DNA of 64,000 nt, taken from positions 38,434 to 102,433 of the forward strand of contig JAEYGI010000062.1 of assembly GCA_023402395.1 (NCBI GenBank), in the 5' to 3' direction. The translations under genes and the position numbers were made by a program. Source of the DNA: Bacillota bacterium (GTDB lineage Bacteria > Bacillota > UBA4882 > UBA8346). The notes beneath the pieces were generated by a model, which saw only the letters and a list, made by a program, of their open reading frames with translations, had not been told where the DNA came from and did not search any database. Positions 8,021-15,599 of this stretch are shown here, in pieces (position 1 is the stretch's first letter; every line of letters begins with the position of its first letter).

Positions 8021-9178
8021 TCACTTCCGCGCCAACCGGGTCAACTTTAAAATCACGAATTTACCCGGATTGAGCGGGGCAAACCCGATCAGAACATTGA
8101 CAATTCCCTGAGCCATCTCACGCTGGCTGGTTGTCTCCTGATCGCATTTTACAAAGTAAGCCTCCGCCGCGGTCTGGCCTTGAAACGCGCCCTGTTGAAA
8201 CAATTCTTCCATGAAGCCGGTGATTTGATGCCGGAGACCGGCCCAGAGGCTCACCCCGTTTTCCCGGCTGGAAACCCACCGGGTGCCCTGATGCAAGCTT
8301 TCCTGAATAAACAGGGTCATTCGCCGGATGGTCAGATTACGCCATTCGGGGGGAAACGGCTCGGTTCCCGCCAGAGTTTTGGCTCCGGCAACCACCGCGC
8401 CGAACTCGCCCGTCCGGCGCAGGCAATTGATGCCCAGACTGTCCAGATAATCGATTTCCTTCGGGGCCAAGCTGTAACTAAGGCCCATAACCCCGGCAAG
8501 CTGAAGTTCGGCCCCGGACGGCTCATGCCAGATTCCATTGTTCAAGTCGTTCCGGCTTAAAAAACCGGCCACGGTTCCGCCCGGGCCAACCAGACAGGTC
8601 CGGTCCATGTTCAGGGGATCAACGATCCGGAGGTTTGGAAAATAAACAGCCAGATTCGGTTGACGGGTGTTGTCATGTTCCTTGAGCCAGCGCTTAACAC
8701 CGGTAGGGTCAACCACCTCAACCGGGAGATCATATAAGAGTATCGCTCGCCGACTCTGGCAGTATTGGATCACCTCTTGCAGAGCGGTCTCGCGCTCCCG
8801 CTCCGACAGTTGGGAGAGGCTGGGGATACAAAGGAGATTGAAGGCTTCAACCTGCTCCAAGGCATACAGCCCCGTCTTTTCGGCAGCTGTGCCCAGAATG
8901 TCAATAGATCGGCTATCCCGGCCCACCCGGACGAACCAGGCCTCCCGTCCCCCGTTTTTGAAAAACTGGGAGATGGCCAATCCGACAGCGATGGCGGGAT
9001 TCAGATCGCCGAAGTTATGAATGAAATCGGCGATGCCGTTAAGCATTACCGGCTGATTGACCGGACCGCGCTGAGCGATTCCAATGAATGCCGCCACCGA
9101 GGTGGGAGCGCTCCGGATCGGCGGCAGAGCGGCGGGGATTTCCGGAGGATTGATTGATATCGAATCAAAATCTGCCAT
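8021..9178 (-). CDS. Solitary phage-tail-sheath-like protein
   Basis: A 385-residue protein of the contractile tail sheath family (phage FI/gp18, R-pyocin and extracellular injection system sheaths). The N-terminal pattern PTSVAAFIGIAQRGPVNQPVML is diagnostic, as is the C-terminal region ITGFMEELFQQGAFQGQTAAEAYFVKCD, then GFAPLNPGKFVILKL. Length matches the short sheaths of P2-like phages and injection systems. ATG at 9178 follows GCGAGGAG; the longer frame upstream lacks support. No tube, baseplate, spike, terminase, ATPase or lysis gene is nearby: the neighbours are metabolic genes. It may be a remnant or a reused single sheath gene. Confidence 0.88.
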   Translation of the reverse strand: MADFDSISINPPEIPAALPPIRSAPTSVAAFIGIAQRGPVNQPVMLNGIADFIHNFGDLNPAIAVGLAISQFFKNGGREAWFVRVGRDSRSIDILGTAAEKTGLYALEQVEAFNLLCIPSLSQLSERERETALQEVIQYCQSRRAILLYDLPVEVVDPTGVKRWLKEHDNTRQPNLAVYFPNLRIVDPLNMDRTCLVGPGGTVAGFLSRNDLNNGIWHEPSGAELQLAGVMGLSYSLAPKEIDYLDSLGINCLRRTGEFGAVVAGAKTLAGTEPFPPEWRNLTIRRMTLFIQESLHQGTRWVSSRENGVSLWAGLRHQITGFMEELFQQGAFQGQTAAEAYFVKCDQETTSQREMAQGIVNVLIGFAPLNPGKFVILKLTRLARK

Positions 9179-9331
9179 GGTTCTCCTCGCAGTCTTGGAT
9201 CTCATGTTGCCAATCAATAATCGGCAATCAGCGTTTTTCTTTATAATTCGATTTGAGGTCGGCTTTTCCTTCCATCGTTCTTCCAGTTTGACCACATCAA
9301 AAAGAAAACGGCTGCTTGAGCCGCCGCTTGG

Positions 9332-10270
9332 TCAATTTTTACTGAACCCCGTCAGCACCCGGAGCGCATTCCTGCCCATAATCAGATCCTTTTCAGCCTC
9401 GCTTAGAAAGTCGGCGTAGGTTAAGACCATATCGGCCATTTGGCGGTAAGTATATAATTTCAGCGTGCCCGGAATGTCGCTGCCCCATAGGATCTTTTCG
9501 GCGCCGACCATTTCGACCGCTTCCTTGAGCAGGCCCAAAGCTTCCCGGCACGGAAAGTCCTCGCGCAGGCCAGCCCCGATGGCGGCCATTCCCAAATAAA
9601 CATTGGGCTTTTGGCCCAGCCGGTTCAGCGCGTACCAGCGATCCTTCAAGTGAAGATTCTCCCGGTTCATTCCGCCCAGATGCTCCAGGATAAACGTGAT
9701 CCCGGGGTAGGCGGTGGTCAGCCGGTCGAATCCTTCCACTTGATAACCGGCGTTGTTGGGCCGGCCGCTGTCCAGAATTACCGGCAAATTCCGCTCCGCC
9801 GCCAGCTCCCAGATCGGGGTAAAGCAATCATCCCCGATTTTTAGCCCCTTGTGAATGCCGCCCCAGCCCCAGCCGTCGCTCATTTCGAACTTCAGGACCG
9901 AATGGCGGGGATTGGCCGCATAGCGTCTGATAATTTCGGTCGCCCGCGGGTCCAACGGATCGACTTGAATGGTGCCGACAAACCGCTCCGGATACTTGGC
10001 AATGGCCGCGGCGATCTCGTCGTTAACCGTGCCGATCAGCGGATTCTGTAGCAGCACGGCTTGGCTGATTCCGGCGAAATCCATCAGCGCCACGATCACA
10101 TCCACGGGAAAGGTGGTTTCCCGGGAATACGGGGGCATGAATTGCATCTCCCCCGCGCCGGTCTTTACTTTTCCATATGGCAGCCCTGAAGTGGGGCCGT
10201 CGCTGTTTCTGCCGTTAATCTCGTGAAAGAGATGGATATGGATATCGACGATGGTCCGTTCCTGGTTCAT
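9332..10270 (-). CDS. Amidohydrolase-family TIM-barrel hydrolase
   Basis: A 312-residue COG2159-type amidohydrolase. The metal-binding DIHIH is at residues 9-13, a barrel histidine lies in ILEHLGGMN, and the catalytic aspartate lies in LWGSDIPG near the C-terminus. Such enzymes hydrolyse or decarboxylate small cyclic or aromatic acids in the cytoplasm. Start ATG at 10270 has AAGGAGCTC upstream. The sheath gene follows about 150 bases downstream and a flavodoxin gene lies about 55 bases upstream; they may be co-transcribed. Substrate is unknown. Confidence 0.85.
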   Translation of the reverse strand: MNQERTIVDIHIHLFHEINGRNSDGPTSGLPYGKVKTGAGEMQFMPPYSRETTFPVDVIVALMDFAGISQAVLLQNPLIGTVNDEIAAAIAKYPERFVGTIQVDPLDPRATEIIRRYAANPRHSVLKFEMSDGWGWGGIHKGLKIGDDCFTPIWELAAERNLPVILDSGRPNNAGYQVEGFDRLTTAYPGITFILEHLGGMNRENLHLKDRWYALNRLGQKPNVYLGMAAIGAGLREDFPCREALGLLKEAVEMVGAEKILWGSDIPGTLKLYTYRQMADMVLTYADFLSEAEKDLIMGRNALRVLTGFSKN

Positions 10271-10324
10271 GATACTGAGCTCCTTAGATTAAGATCATTT
10301 GAAAAGGTTCAATCCGAGGTTTGT

Positions 10325-10876
10325 TCACCGGCCGGTCGCCTCGTCCGGCGATGGTTGCTTGATATAGGCGATCAATTCATCGATATTCCGCTTGTCTGTA
10401 AAATCGGCCGGTTCGTCGAAAGCGGCCAGCATTCCTTGCTCATCGGGCGTTAATTCCTTTTTCCCCATGATATTCCACTTCAATAAGGTCATCAGCAGTT
10501 TGTCAAAAAAACGGAGCTGATGATAATTAAAGCCGCCCCGAAGATAAAAGAAGCGGATCCGCCGCTGCTGCTCCGGGGTGAAGTTTTTGGCTACGACGTC
10601 ACTGATGGCCTTGTCACTGGCGGACGATGCGCCGGTCGCGAAGACCACGACCTTTTTCCCGTCCAGTTGGTCCAGGTTTCCGGTGATCAGCTTTACGCCG
10701 TTGATTCCCACGGCATACAGGCCACCGCCGTAAATCACGGTATCATAAGCGGCCAGCCGCTCGGGAGCAATCTTGGAGGCTTCAAACAGGTCCGCCCCCA
10801 ACGCCGCGGCGATCCATTCCGCGTATTTCCTGGCGAATCCTGTTTTCGACTTAAATATTACCACGGTTTTCATCAT
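10325..10876 (-). CDS. Flavodoxin-domain protein
   Basis: About 183 residues with a flavodoxin fold of the Flavodoxin_5/HemG-like type. The FMN phosphate loop is IFKSKTGFARKYAEWIA near residues 7-23, with YGGGLYAVGING and VFATGAS as the flavin-contacting loops. It should carry electrons in the cytoplasm or act as a small flavin oxidoreductase. Two adjacent ATGs (10876 and 10873) follow GAGGTG; the second has the better spacing. It could be a menaquinone-dependent protoporphyrinogen oxidase, but no heme gene is nearby and it lacks the clear HemG C-terminal part. Confidence 0.8.
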   Translation of the reverse strand: MMKTVVIFKSKTGFARKYAEWIAAALGADLFEASKIAPERLAAYDTVIYGGGLYAVGINGVKLITGNLDQLDGKKVVVFATGASSASDKAISDVVAKNFTPEQQRRIRFFYLRGGFNYHQLRFFDKLLMTLLKWNIMGKKELTPDEQGMLAAFDEPADFTDKRNIDELIAYIKQPSPDEATGR

Positions 10877-10999
10877 TTACACCTCGTAATATAAGAAGTC
10901 CGGTTCCAGCCACTCACTGCCATTTCATTTGATCTAATTCGCAATTCCCGCCCGGGTTCCTGCCAACAGGAGCAGGGGCGCGCCGAAAATTAGACGAAA

Positions 11000-11024
11000 A
11001 AGCCGCGCCAAGACCGGCGCGGCT
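11000..11024 (-). terminator. Intrinsic terminator of the AraC-type gene
   Basis: On the minus strand AGCCGCGCC-GGTCTT-GGCGCGGCT is followed by a T run (TTTTTCG). It lies about 50 bases after the AraC-type gene's stop. Confidence 0.88.
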
Positions 11025-11071
11025 CATTATTTCATTATTTTATTATTTCATTTGATATTCCTAATTGGCCT

Positions 11072-11956
11072 TTAACGCGGGGGCAATTCCGCCTTTTCCA
11101 GCAACGCTTTGCAATAACCGGTGGGCGAGACGCCTTCCCGCGCCTTGAAACATTTGCTGAAATAGAACAAATCCCGGAATCCGGTCAACGCCGCGACCTC
11201 GGAGATGCCATGCCCATCGGCGAGCAACTCTTTGGCTTTATTGATCCGAAGCCCGATCAGATAATCAATGGGCGACGTCCCGGTAATTTTCCGGAAGATG
11301 CTGCCCAGATAGGACGGGCTGATCCGGATCTGCCGGCTTAGGTCCTCCAGCGTCAACGGCTCCGCGTAATGATGGGTCATGAACCGGATGACCGCATCCA
11401 CTTTCTTTACTTGATCAAAATTGGCGCCGTTGCCGCTCCGCCAGAGCAACAACAGGCTGACGATCTCAATGAACAAGGAACGGCAACGCATGATCCGGTT
11501 CGGTTGCGCGGCGGCCCAGGCCTTGGTCAGTTCGTCGAAAAGCCCGCTCAATTTGTTATAAATGAAGTCATCGTCGATGCGCTGGACCGTGTCCAAGGGC
11601 AGCGGCGGCGCGGCCATCTCCCACCGGTCGCCGTTCAAGACCGGACAGGTATAATAAAAATCAATGGCGTAACATTTCATCAGCCGGTCCGGAAACGTAT
11701 AACCCCAGCGATACTCTTCGGCCCGGAAATAAATCAGATCGCGCGGGGAGCCGCGGAACTCCCGGCCGTCGCAGCCGAAGGACGCTTCGCCGTCATAAAT
11801 CAGGATCAGATTGTGCGGCCGGTGCCGGGCGGGAGCCAGATGCCAGTTCGGAGTGCAGATCCGTTCCACCACATGCGCAAAGTGCGGAAAGATGTTTTGA
11901 ATCGGATCGCTGGGATGAACCTGCTCGTCGTGACAATACCCGCTAAAGATCGGCAT
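11072..11956 (-). CDS. AraC-family transcriptional regulator
   Basis: A 294-residue regulator with an N-terminal cupin-like ligand domain (residues about 20-150, with HLAPARHRPHNLILIYDGEA) and a C-terminal double helix-turn-helix (residues about 185-285). The typical LSRQIRISPSYLGSIFRKITG and GFRDLFYFSKCFK motifs are present. It lies immediately downstream of uxuA on the same strand and most likely activates uxuA in response to a sugar acid. The operator is not recognisable by eye. Confidence 0.88.
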   Translation of the reverse strand: MPIFSGYCHDEQVHPSDPIQNIFPHFAHVVERICTPNWHLAPARHRPHNLILIYDGEASFGCDGREFRGSPRDLIYFRAEEYRWGYTFPDRLMKCYAIDFYYTCPVLNGDRWEMAAPPLPLDTVQRIDDDFIYNKLSGLFDELTKAWAAAQPNRIMRCRSLFIEIVSLLLLWRSGNGANFDQVKKVDAVIRFMTHHYAEPLTLEDLSRQIRISPSYLGSIFRKITGTSPIDYLIGLRINKAKELLADGHGISEVAALTGFRDLFYFSKCFKAREGVSPTGYCKALLEKAELPPR

Positions 11957-12064
11957 CCGGCTTTCCCCTTTTCCTTGGCGGTATTTGGTTTTTTACGAAA
12001 AGTATGCCATACCCCCGCCCCTAAAACCGCGATTCCGCTTATGAAGATTCGGCCTCCAGCTCCG

Positions 12065-13147
12065 TCACTCCTTTGGAAGATTCTTCATTTTGCCGATGGC
12101 CTCCCACAAGCCGTGCAGATACATGATGCCCATGGCCCGGTCGTACAGGCCGTATCCGGGCCGGGCTTGCTCATCCCAGACCATCCGGCCGTGATCGGGC
12201 CGCATGTATCCTTGGAAGCCGACATCATGATAGGCCCGCATAATCTCGAACATATCCAGCGACCCGTCGGCCGAAAGATGGGAAGTCTCATGAAAATCGC
12301 GGGCCGAAACGATCTTGACGTTCCGGATATGGGCGAAATGGATCCGGCCCATCGCGCCGAAGTACCGGACCAATTCGGGAATATTGTTGGCCGGATTGGC
12401 GCCGAGCGAACCGCTGCAGAGCGTCAGGCCGTTATAGGGGCTGTCCACCAGCCGGACGATCCGTTCCAGGTGCTCCCGGGTGTTGACAATCCGCGGCAGC
12501 CCGAAAACCGGCCAGGGCGGATCGTCCGGGTGAATCGCCATTTTGACGTCATATTCCTCACAGACCGGGATGATCCCTTCCAGGAAGTATTGCAGGTTCT
12601 CGGTCAATTTGGCCTCGGTCAGGCCGCTGTATTTCTCGAACAACACTTTCAGTGCTTTCAGCCGTTCCGGTTCCCAGCCCGGCAGGGAGAACCCCTTCGA
12701 GCCCCGCTCCATCTCGGCCATCATTTGAAACGGATCATCGGGAATCAGCCGTTCCTCATAGGCCAGCACCGTCGAGGCGTCGTCCAGCGCTTTGGCGAGA
12801 TCGGAACGGACCCAGTCAAAGATCGGCATAAAATTGTAGCAGATCACTTTGACCCCGGCCCGGCCCAGGCGCCGGATGGTCTCCCGGTAATTGTCAATGT
12901 AGCGTTCCCGGCCGGCCACGCCCAACTTGATATCGTCGTGGATATTGACGCTCTCGATCACTTCCAGGGTGAACCCGGCCGCGTTGATCTTCTCCTTCAA
13001 CGCCTGAATCTTGTCCACCGGCCAGACTTCGCCCACCGGAATCTCCTGCAGGGCGGAGACGATTCCCGTAACCCCCGGAATCTGGCGAATCTGCCGCAGC
13101 GAGACGCTGTCGTCGGTCTCCCCGAACCAGCGAAACACCGTTTTCAT
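12065..13147 (-). CDS. uxuA: Mannonate dehydratase
   Basis: The 360-residue D-mannonate dehydratase, which converts D-mannonate to 2-keto-3-deoxygluconate in the glucuronate pathway. Family landmarks: FRWFGETDDSVSL at the N-terminus, CYNFMPIFDWVRSD, the metal-site segments IHPDDPPWP, LCSGSLGANPAN and HIRNVK, and MRPDHGRM near the C-terminus. Length is as expected. ATG at 13147 follows GGGGAGGG. No other uronate genes are in the window, so this is a one-enzyme piece of the pathway with its own AraC regulator. Confidence 0.95.
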   Translation of the reverse strand: MKTVFRWFGETDDSVSLRQIRQIPGVTGIVSALQEIPVGEVWPVDKIQALKEKINAAGFTLEVIESVNIHDDIKLGVAGRERYIDNYRETIRRLGRAGVKVICYNFMPIFDWVRSDLAKALDDASTVLAYEERLIPDDPFQMMAEMERGSKGFSLPGWEPERLKALKVLFEKYSGLTEAKLTENLQYFLEGIIPVCEEYDVKMAIHPDDPPWPVFGLPRIVNTREHLERIVRLVDSPYNGLTLCSGSLGANPANNIPELVRYFGAMGRIHFAHIRNVKIVSARDFHETSHLSADGSLDMFEIMRAYHDVGFQGYMRPDHGRMVWDEQARPGYGLYDRAMGIMYLHGLWEAIGKMKNLPKE

Positions 13148-13439
13148 TCGAACCCTCCCCAGTCAAGTTGAAAATTTCACTCAAAGCCCGGCGTTCCAGA
13201 GCGGCTTAGCTGCGGATATACTTGGAATATATGACTTAATTAATCCGCTCGTCAACCCACCCTATTATCGCCTTTATACTCTCAACTATACGACGGAAGC
13301 TTCAAAAGATCCATGGATTATCTGATTAAGTTTGTAATATTTAATTCGCTATTATGCTGTCATCCATTTTCTTTCCCACCAGGCCCGATTTGGCTCCCAA
13401 CCATCTCTGCTTTCAAACCTCCGTCCCCCGGCAAAAAGC
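13148..13439. other. uxuA upstream region
   Basis: AT-rich DNA between uxuA and the repeat array, expected to contain the leftward uxuA promoter. I cannot assign a hexamer pair with confidence. Confidence 0.3.
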
Positions 13440-13754
13440 GCCGTAATAACGGCGTTCATTGCCGTTCCTACGGCACTCTTTGCCGCAACCGCGGCATTCA
13501 ATGCCGGACTTGTGGCATCGATCCCCGGAACCGCGGCACTCATTCCCCAAACTACGGCACTCGATGCCGTAACAACGGCATTCATTGCCGTTCCTCCGGC
13601 GCTCTTTGCCGCAATTGCGGCATTCCATGCCGGACTTGCGGCATCAATCCCCGGAACTGCGGCACCCATTCCCCAAACTACGGCATTCAACGCCGTAGCA
13701 ACGGCGTTCATTGCCGCAATTGCGGCATCGATCCCCGGAACTGCGGCAGCACTG
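13440..13754. repeat. 21-bp-period array B (15 units, GCCG...CGGC type) with 126-bp super-repeat
   Basis: Fifteen contiguous 21-base units. Each has a 14-base quasi-palindrome of the form GCCG-N6-CGGC (for example GCCGCAATTGCGGC) plus a 7-base spacer such as ATTCATT. Units start at 13440 and then every 21 bases. Units 1-6 and 7-12 match each other in order, giving a 126-bp higher-order repeat; units 13-15 resemble 7, 9 and 11. Open frames on both strands are a by-product of the 7-codon period (heptads such as NAVVWGM or CRNCGIP) and have no ribosome sites. Confidence 0.92.
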
Positions 13755-14114
13755 CCGGACCATTTTCCGTATCTGAATGGACAGGGAGAACCTTCCTCCG
13801 GAAATTAGCGGTTAGTCCGGCGAAGCCGCCCCATTTGCGCATCATCGAGCAAAAAGCCCGAATTGGAAGCACCGGCCCAAACCTCGGCCGGAACGATCCT
13901 TTTCCGCTGAAGCCCTCAAATTCCGGACATACTATATATGTCGCAATAAGTCTCTTGAACACCCAGATAAATTGCGACATATTTTCCTTAGTTCATAAGA
14001 TGAAAAAAGTTCAATGCTTCGACCATTCACAGTCGGCTTTTGGGGTGAAATTATTTTAAAAACTTTTTTTCAGCTTATATTTCTATCAAACCCTCTACAA
14101 GAAAGAGTACGCGA
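13755..14114. other. Intergenic region upstream of the GltB-like gene
   Basis: No gene seen. Holds a 12-base-arm inverted repeat (13936-13982) and an AT-rich leader that should contain the promoter of the gene at 14115. Confidence 0.35.
13936..13982. promoter_or_regulatory. Long-spaced inverted repeat, possible operator
   Basis: Perfect 12-base arms ATATGTCGCAAT and ATTGCGACATAT separated by 23 bases, 133 bases before the next gene. The two arm centres are about 35 bases apart, so two protein dimers on similar half-sites or a looped structure are possible. The core ATGTCGCA also occurs upstream of the LacI-type gene near 7704-7713. Confidence 0.5.
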
Positions 14115-15476
14115 ATGAGTGATTCACTGTGGATCAACGCCTTGGCCGTCAGCATCGCCTCGGCGCTATGGGCCGGGTTGTGCGCCGCCCTGGCCCCCAA
14201 GCTTATCTCCTCCCGTCTGCTGCAAAAAAGCGACCGGCTGGCGCATGCCTGCAATCTGTTGCAGAAACTTTCCTGGCGCAATTTTTTCGAGTCCAACATC
14301 CGGGCCGAAACCGGAAAACCGTTGGACCGGCCCTATGGGGTCAAACGAGGGATCATCCCTTTTGACCAACTGCAATTCAACCCGGTCTGCCTGACCCGGC
14401 CCCCCTTGGATTCCGGCGCCGCGATCGATACCGAAATAACCTTGGGGCCCAGGGCTCAAAAACCGCTCCGTTTGAAGATCCCGATTCTCATCGGCGGCAT
14501 GGCCTATGGCAGCGGTTACAGCGAGAAAGCAAAGATCGCCCTGGCCAAGGCGGCGACCCTGGCCGGGACCGCGGCCGACTCCGGCAACGGCCCATTCGTA
14601 ACAGCGGAACGAACCTATGCCGAAAAGTTTATTCTTCAATACCCCCGGGGCTTCTGGTCAAGGGAAGAGGAGGTCCTCAAACAAGCGGATCTAATCGAAA
14701 TCGCCCTCGGCCACTCGGCCCGGGGCTCGGCGCCGGTGCGGATCGCCGGGAAAAAGCTCACGCCGGAGGTAGCCGCCAGATACGGCGCTCTCCCCCACCT
14801 CGACGTGCTGATGGAAGCGACCATGCCCGGCGTCAAAACCATCCCGCAATGGCAGGCGCTGATCCGGGAGTTAAAGGAGGTGACGGGCGGGGTTCCGGTG
14901 GGGTTCAAGTTTGGGGCCAGCCATTATCTAGAGCAGGAATTGGCTTTGTTCGTCGAGGCCGGCGCCGACCTGTTGGCCTTCGACGGAACCGAGGGCGGTA
15001 CCCACGGCGGGATGCCGACATTCATGGACGATATGGGGCTGCCCGTCGTTCCCGCGCTCTGCCGGGCGGTCCGTTTTCTCGAAACCAACGGGCTGCGCGG
15101 CCAGATTTCCCTGGCGGTGGGCGGCGGGCTGGTGACTCCGGGCGAGTTCGCCAAATGCCTGGCGCTGGGCGCGGACGCAGTGATCATCGGCACCATTACC
15201 GCGCTGGCCATGTCCCACACCCAGACCGCCAAGGCCGTGCCCTGGGAACCTCCCACCAGCCTGCTTTACAATAACGCCAAAGAGAAAACCAAATACGATC
15301 CGGACGCCGGCGCCCAACACTTGGCGCATTTCATGCAAAGCTGCGTCGAGGAGATGAAAGCGCTGGCCCGGACTTTGGGCAAACCCAGCCTGCGCGAACT
15401 GAACCGTTCGGATCTGATGGCCCTGGATCCGCTGTTGGCGGAGATCGCCGGAATCGATTATATTCTGAAGCGATAA
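14115..15476 (+). CDS. GltB-like FMN-binding protein with N-terminal membrane helix
   Basis: A 453-residue protein with one hydrophobic N-terminal helix (residues 5-28) followed by a glutamate-synthase-type TIM barrel. Barrel motifs: PILIGGMAYGSGYSEKAK, SGNGPFVTAERTY, DGTEGGTHGGMPTF and LGADAVIIGT, the last binding FMN phosphate. Classical GltB has a cluster of cysteines for a 3Fe-4S centre after the GADAVIIGT segment; here that region has none, so the Fe-S centre appears lost. It is probably a membrane-tethered flavin oxidoreductase of the archaeal-type glutamate synthase-like family. The ribosome site (AAGAAAGAG) is weak. It stands alone without a glutamine amidotransferase partner. Confidence 0.8.
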   Translation: MSDSLWINALAVSIASALWAGLCAALAPKLISSRLLQKSDRLAHACNLLQKLSWRNFFESNIRAETGKPLDRPYGVKRGIIPFDQLQFNPVCLTRPPLDSGAAIDTEITLGPRAQKPLRLKIPILIGGMAYGSGYSEKAKIALAKAATLAGTAADSGNGPFVTAERTYAEKFILQYPRGFWSREEEVLKQADLIEIALGHSARGSAPVRIAGKKLTPEVAARYGALPHLDVLMEATMPGVKTIPQWQALIRELKEVTGGVPVGFKFGASHYLEQELALFVEAGADLLAFDGTEGGTHGGMPTFMDDMGLPVVPALCRAVRFLETNGLRGQISLAVGGGLVTPGEFAKCLALGADAVIIGTITALAMSHTQTAKAVPWEPPTSLLYNNAKEKTKYDPDAGAQHLAHFMQSCVEEMKALARTLGKPSLRELNRSDLMALDPLLAEIAGIDYILKR

Positions 15477-15504
15477 TACCATCAAAACATTTCCAGAATA
15501 AGGC

Positions 15505-15533
15505 TTTTCAAACGAACATTTGTTTGGTATAAT
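15505..15533 (+). promoter_or_regulatory. Sigma-A promoter with LexA (SOS) box
   Basis: TTTTCA at 15505-15510, 17-base spacing, TATAAT at 15528-15533. Between them lies CGAACATTTGTTTG (15513-15526), one base away from the GAAC-N4-GTTC core of the Bacillus LexA/DinR box. LexA bound here would block the promoter of the helicase gene at 15600. Confidence 0.72.
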
Positions 15534-15599
15534 AGAACCATCCCCAATTAAATTGGATGAAAGCATTGTCAAATCCTTGCCATTCAAGGAGCTACGCCA

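Noticed and set aside
8021..10876. Prophage or injection-system cluster around the sheath gene
   Set aside because: Neighbouring genes are an amidohydrolase, a flavodoxin and transport genes; no other structural or phage gene is present.
13440..13754. CRISPR array
   Set aside because: Regular spacing suggested CRISPR, but the unit is 21 bp, the variable part is only about 7 bp and itself repeats every 126 bp, and there are no cas genes.
13313..14059. Cysteine-rich heptad-repeat protein genes on both strands over array B
   Set aside because: Open frames follow from the 7-codon repeat period; they exist on both strands, lack ribosome sites and begin or end in unrelated flanking DNA.
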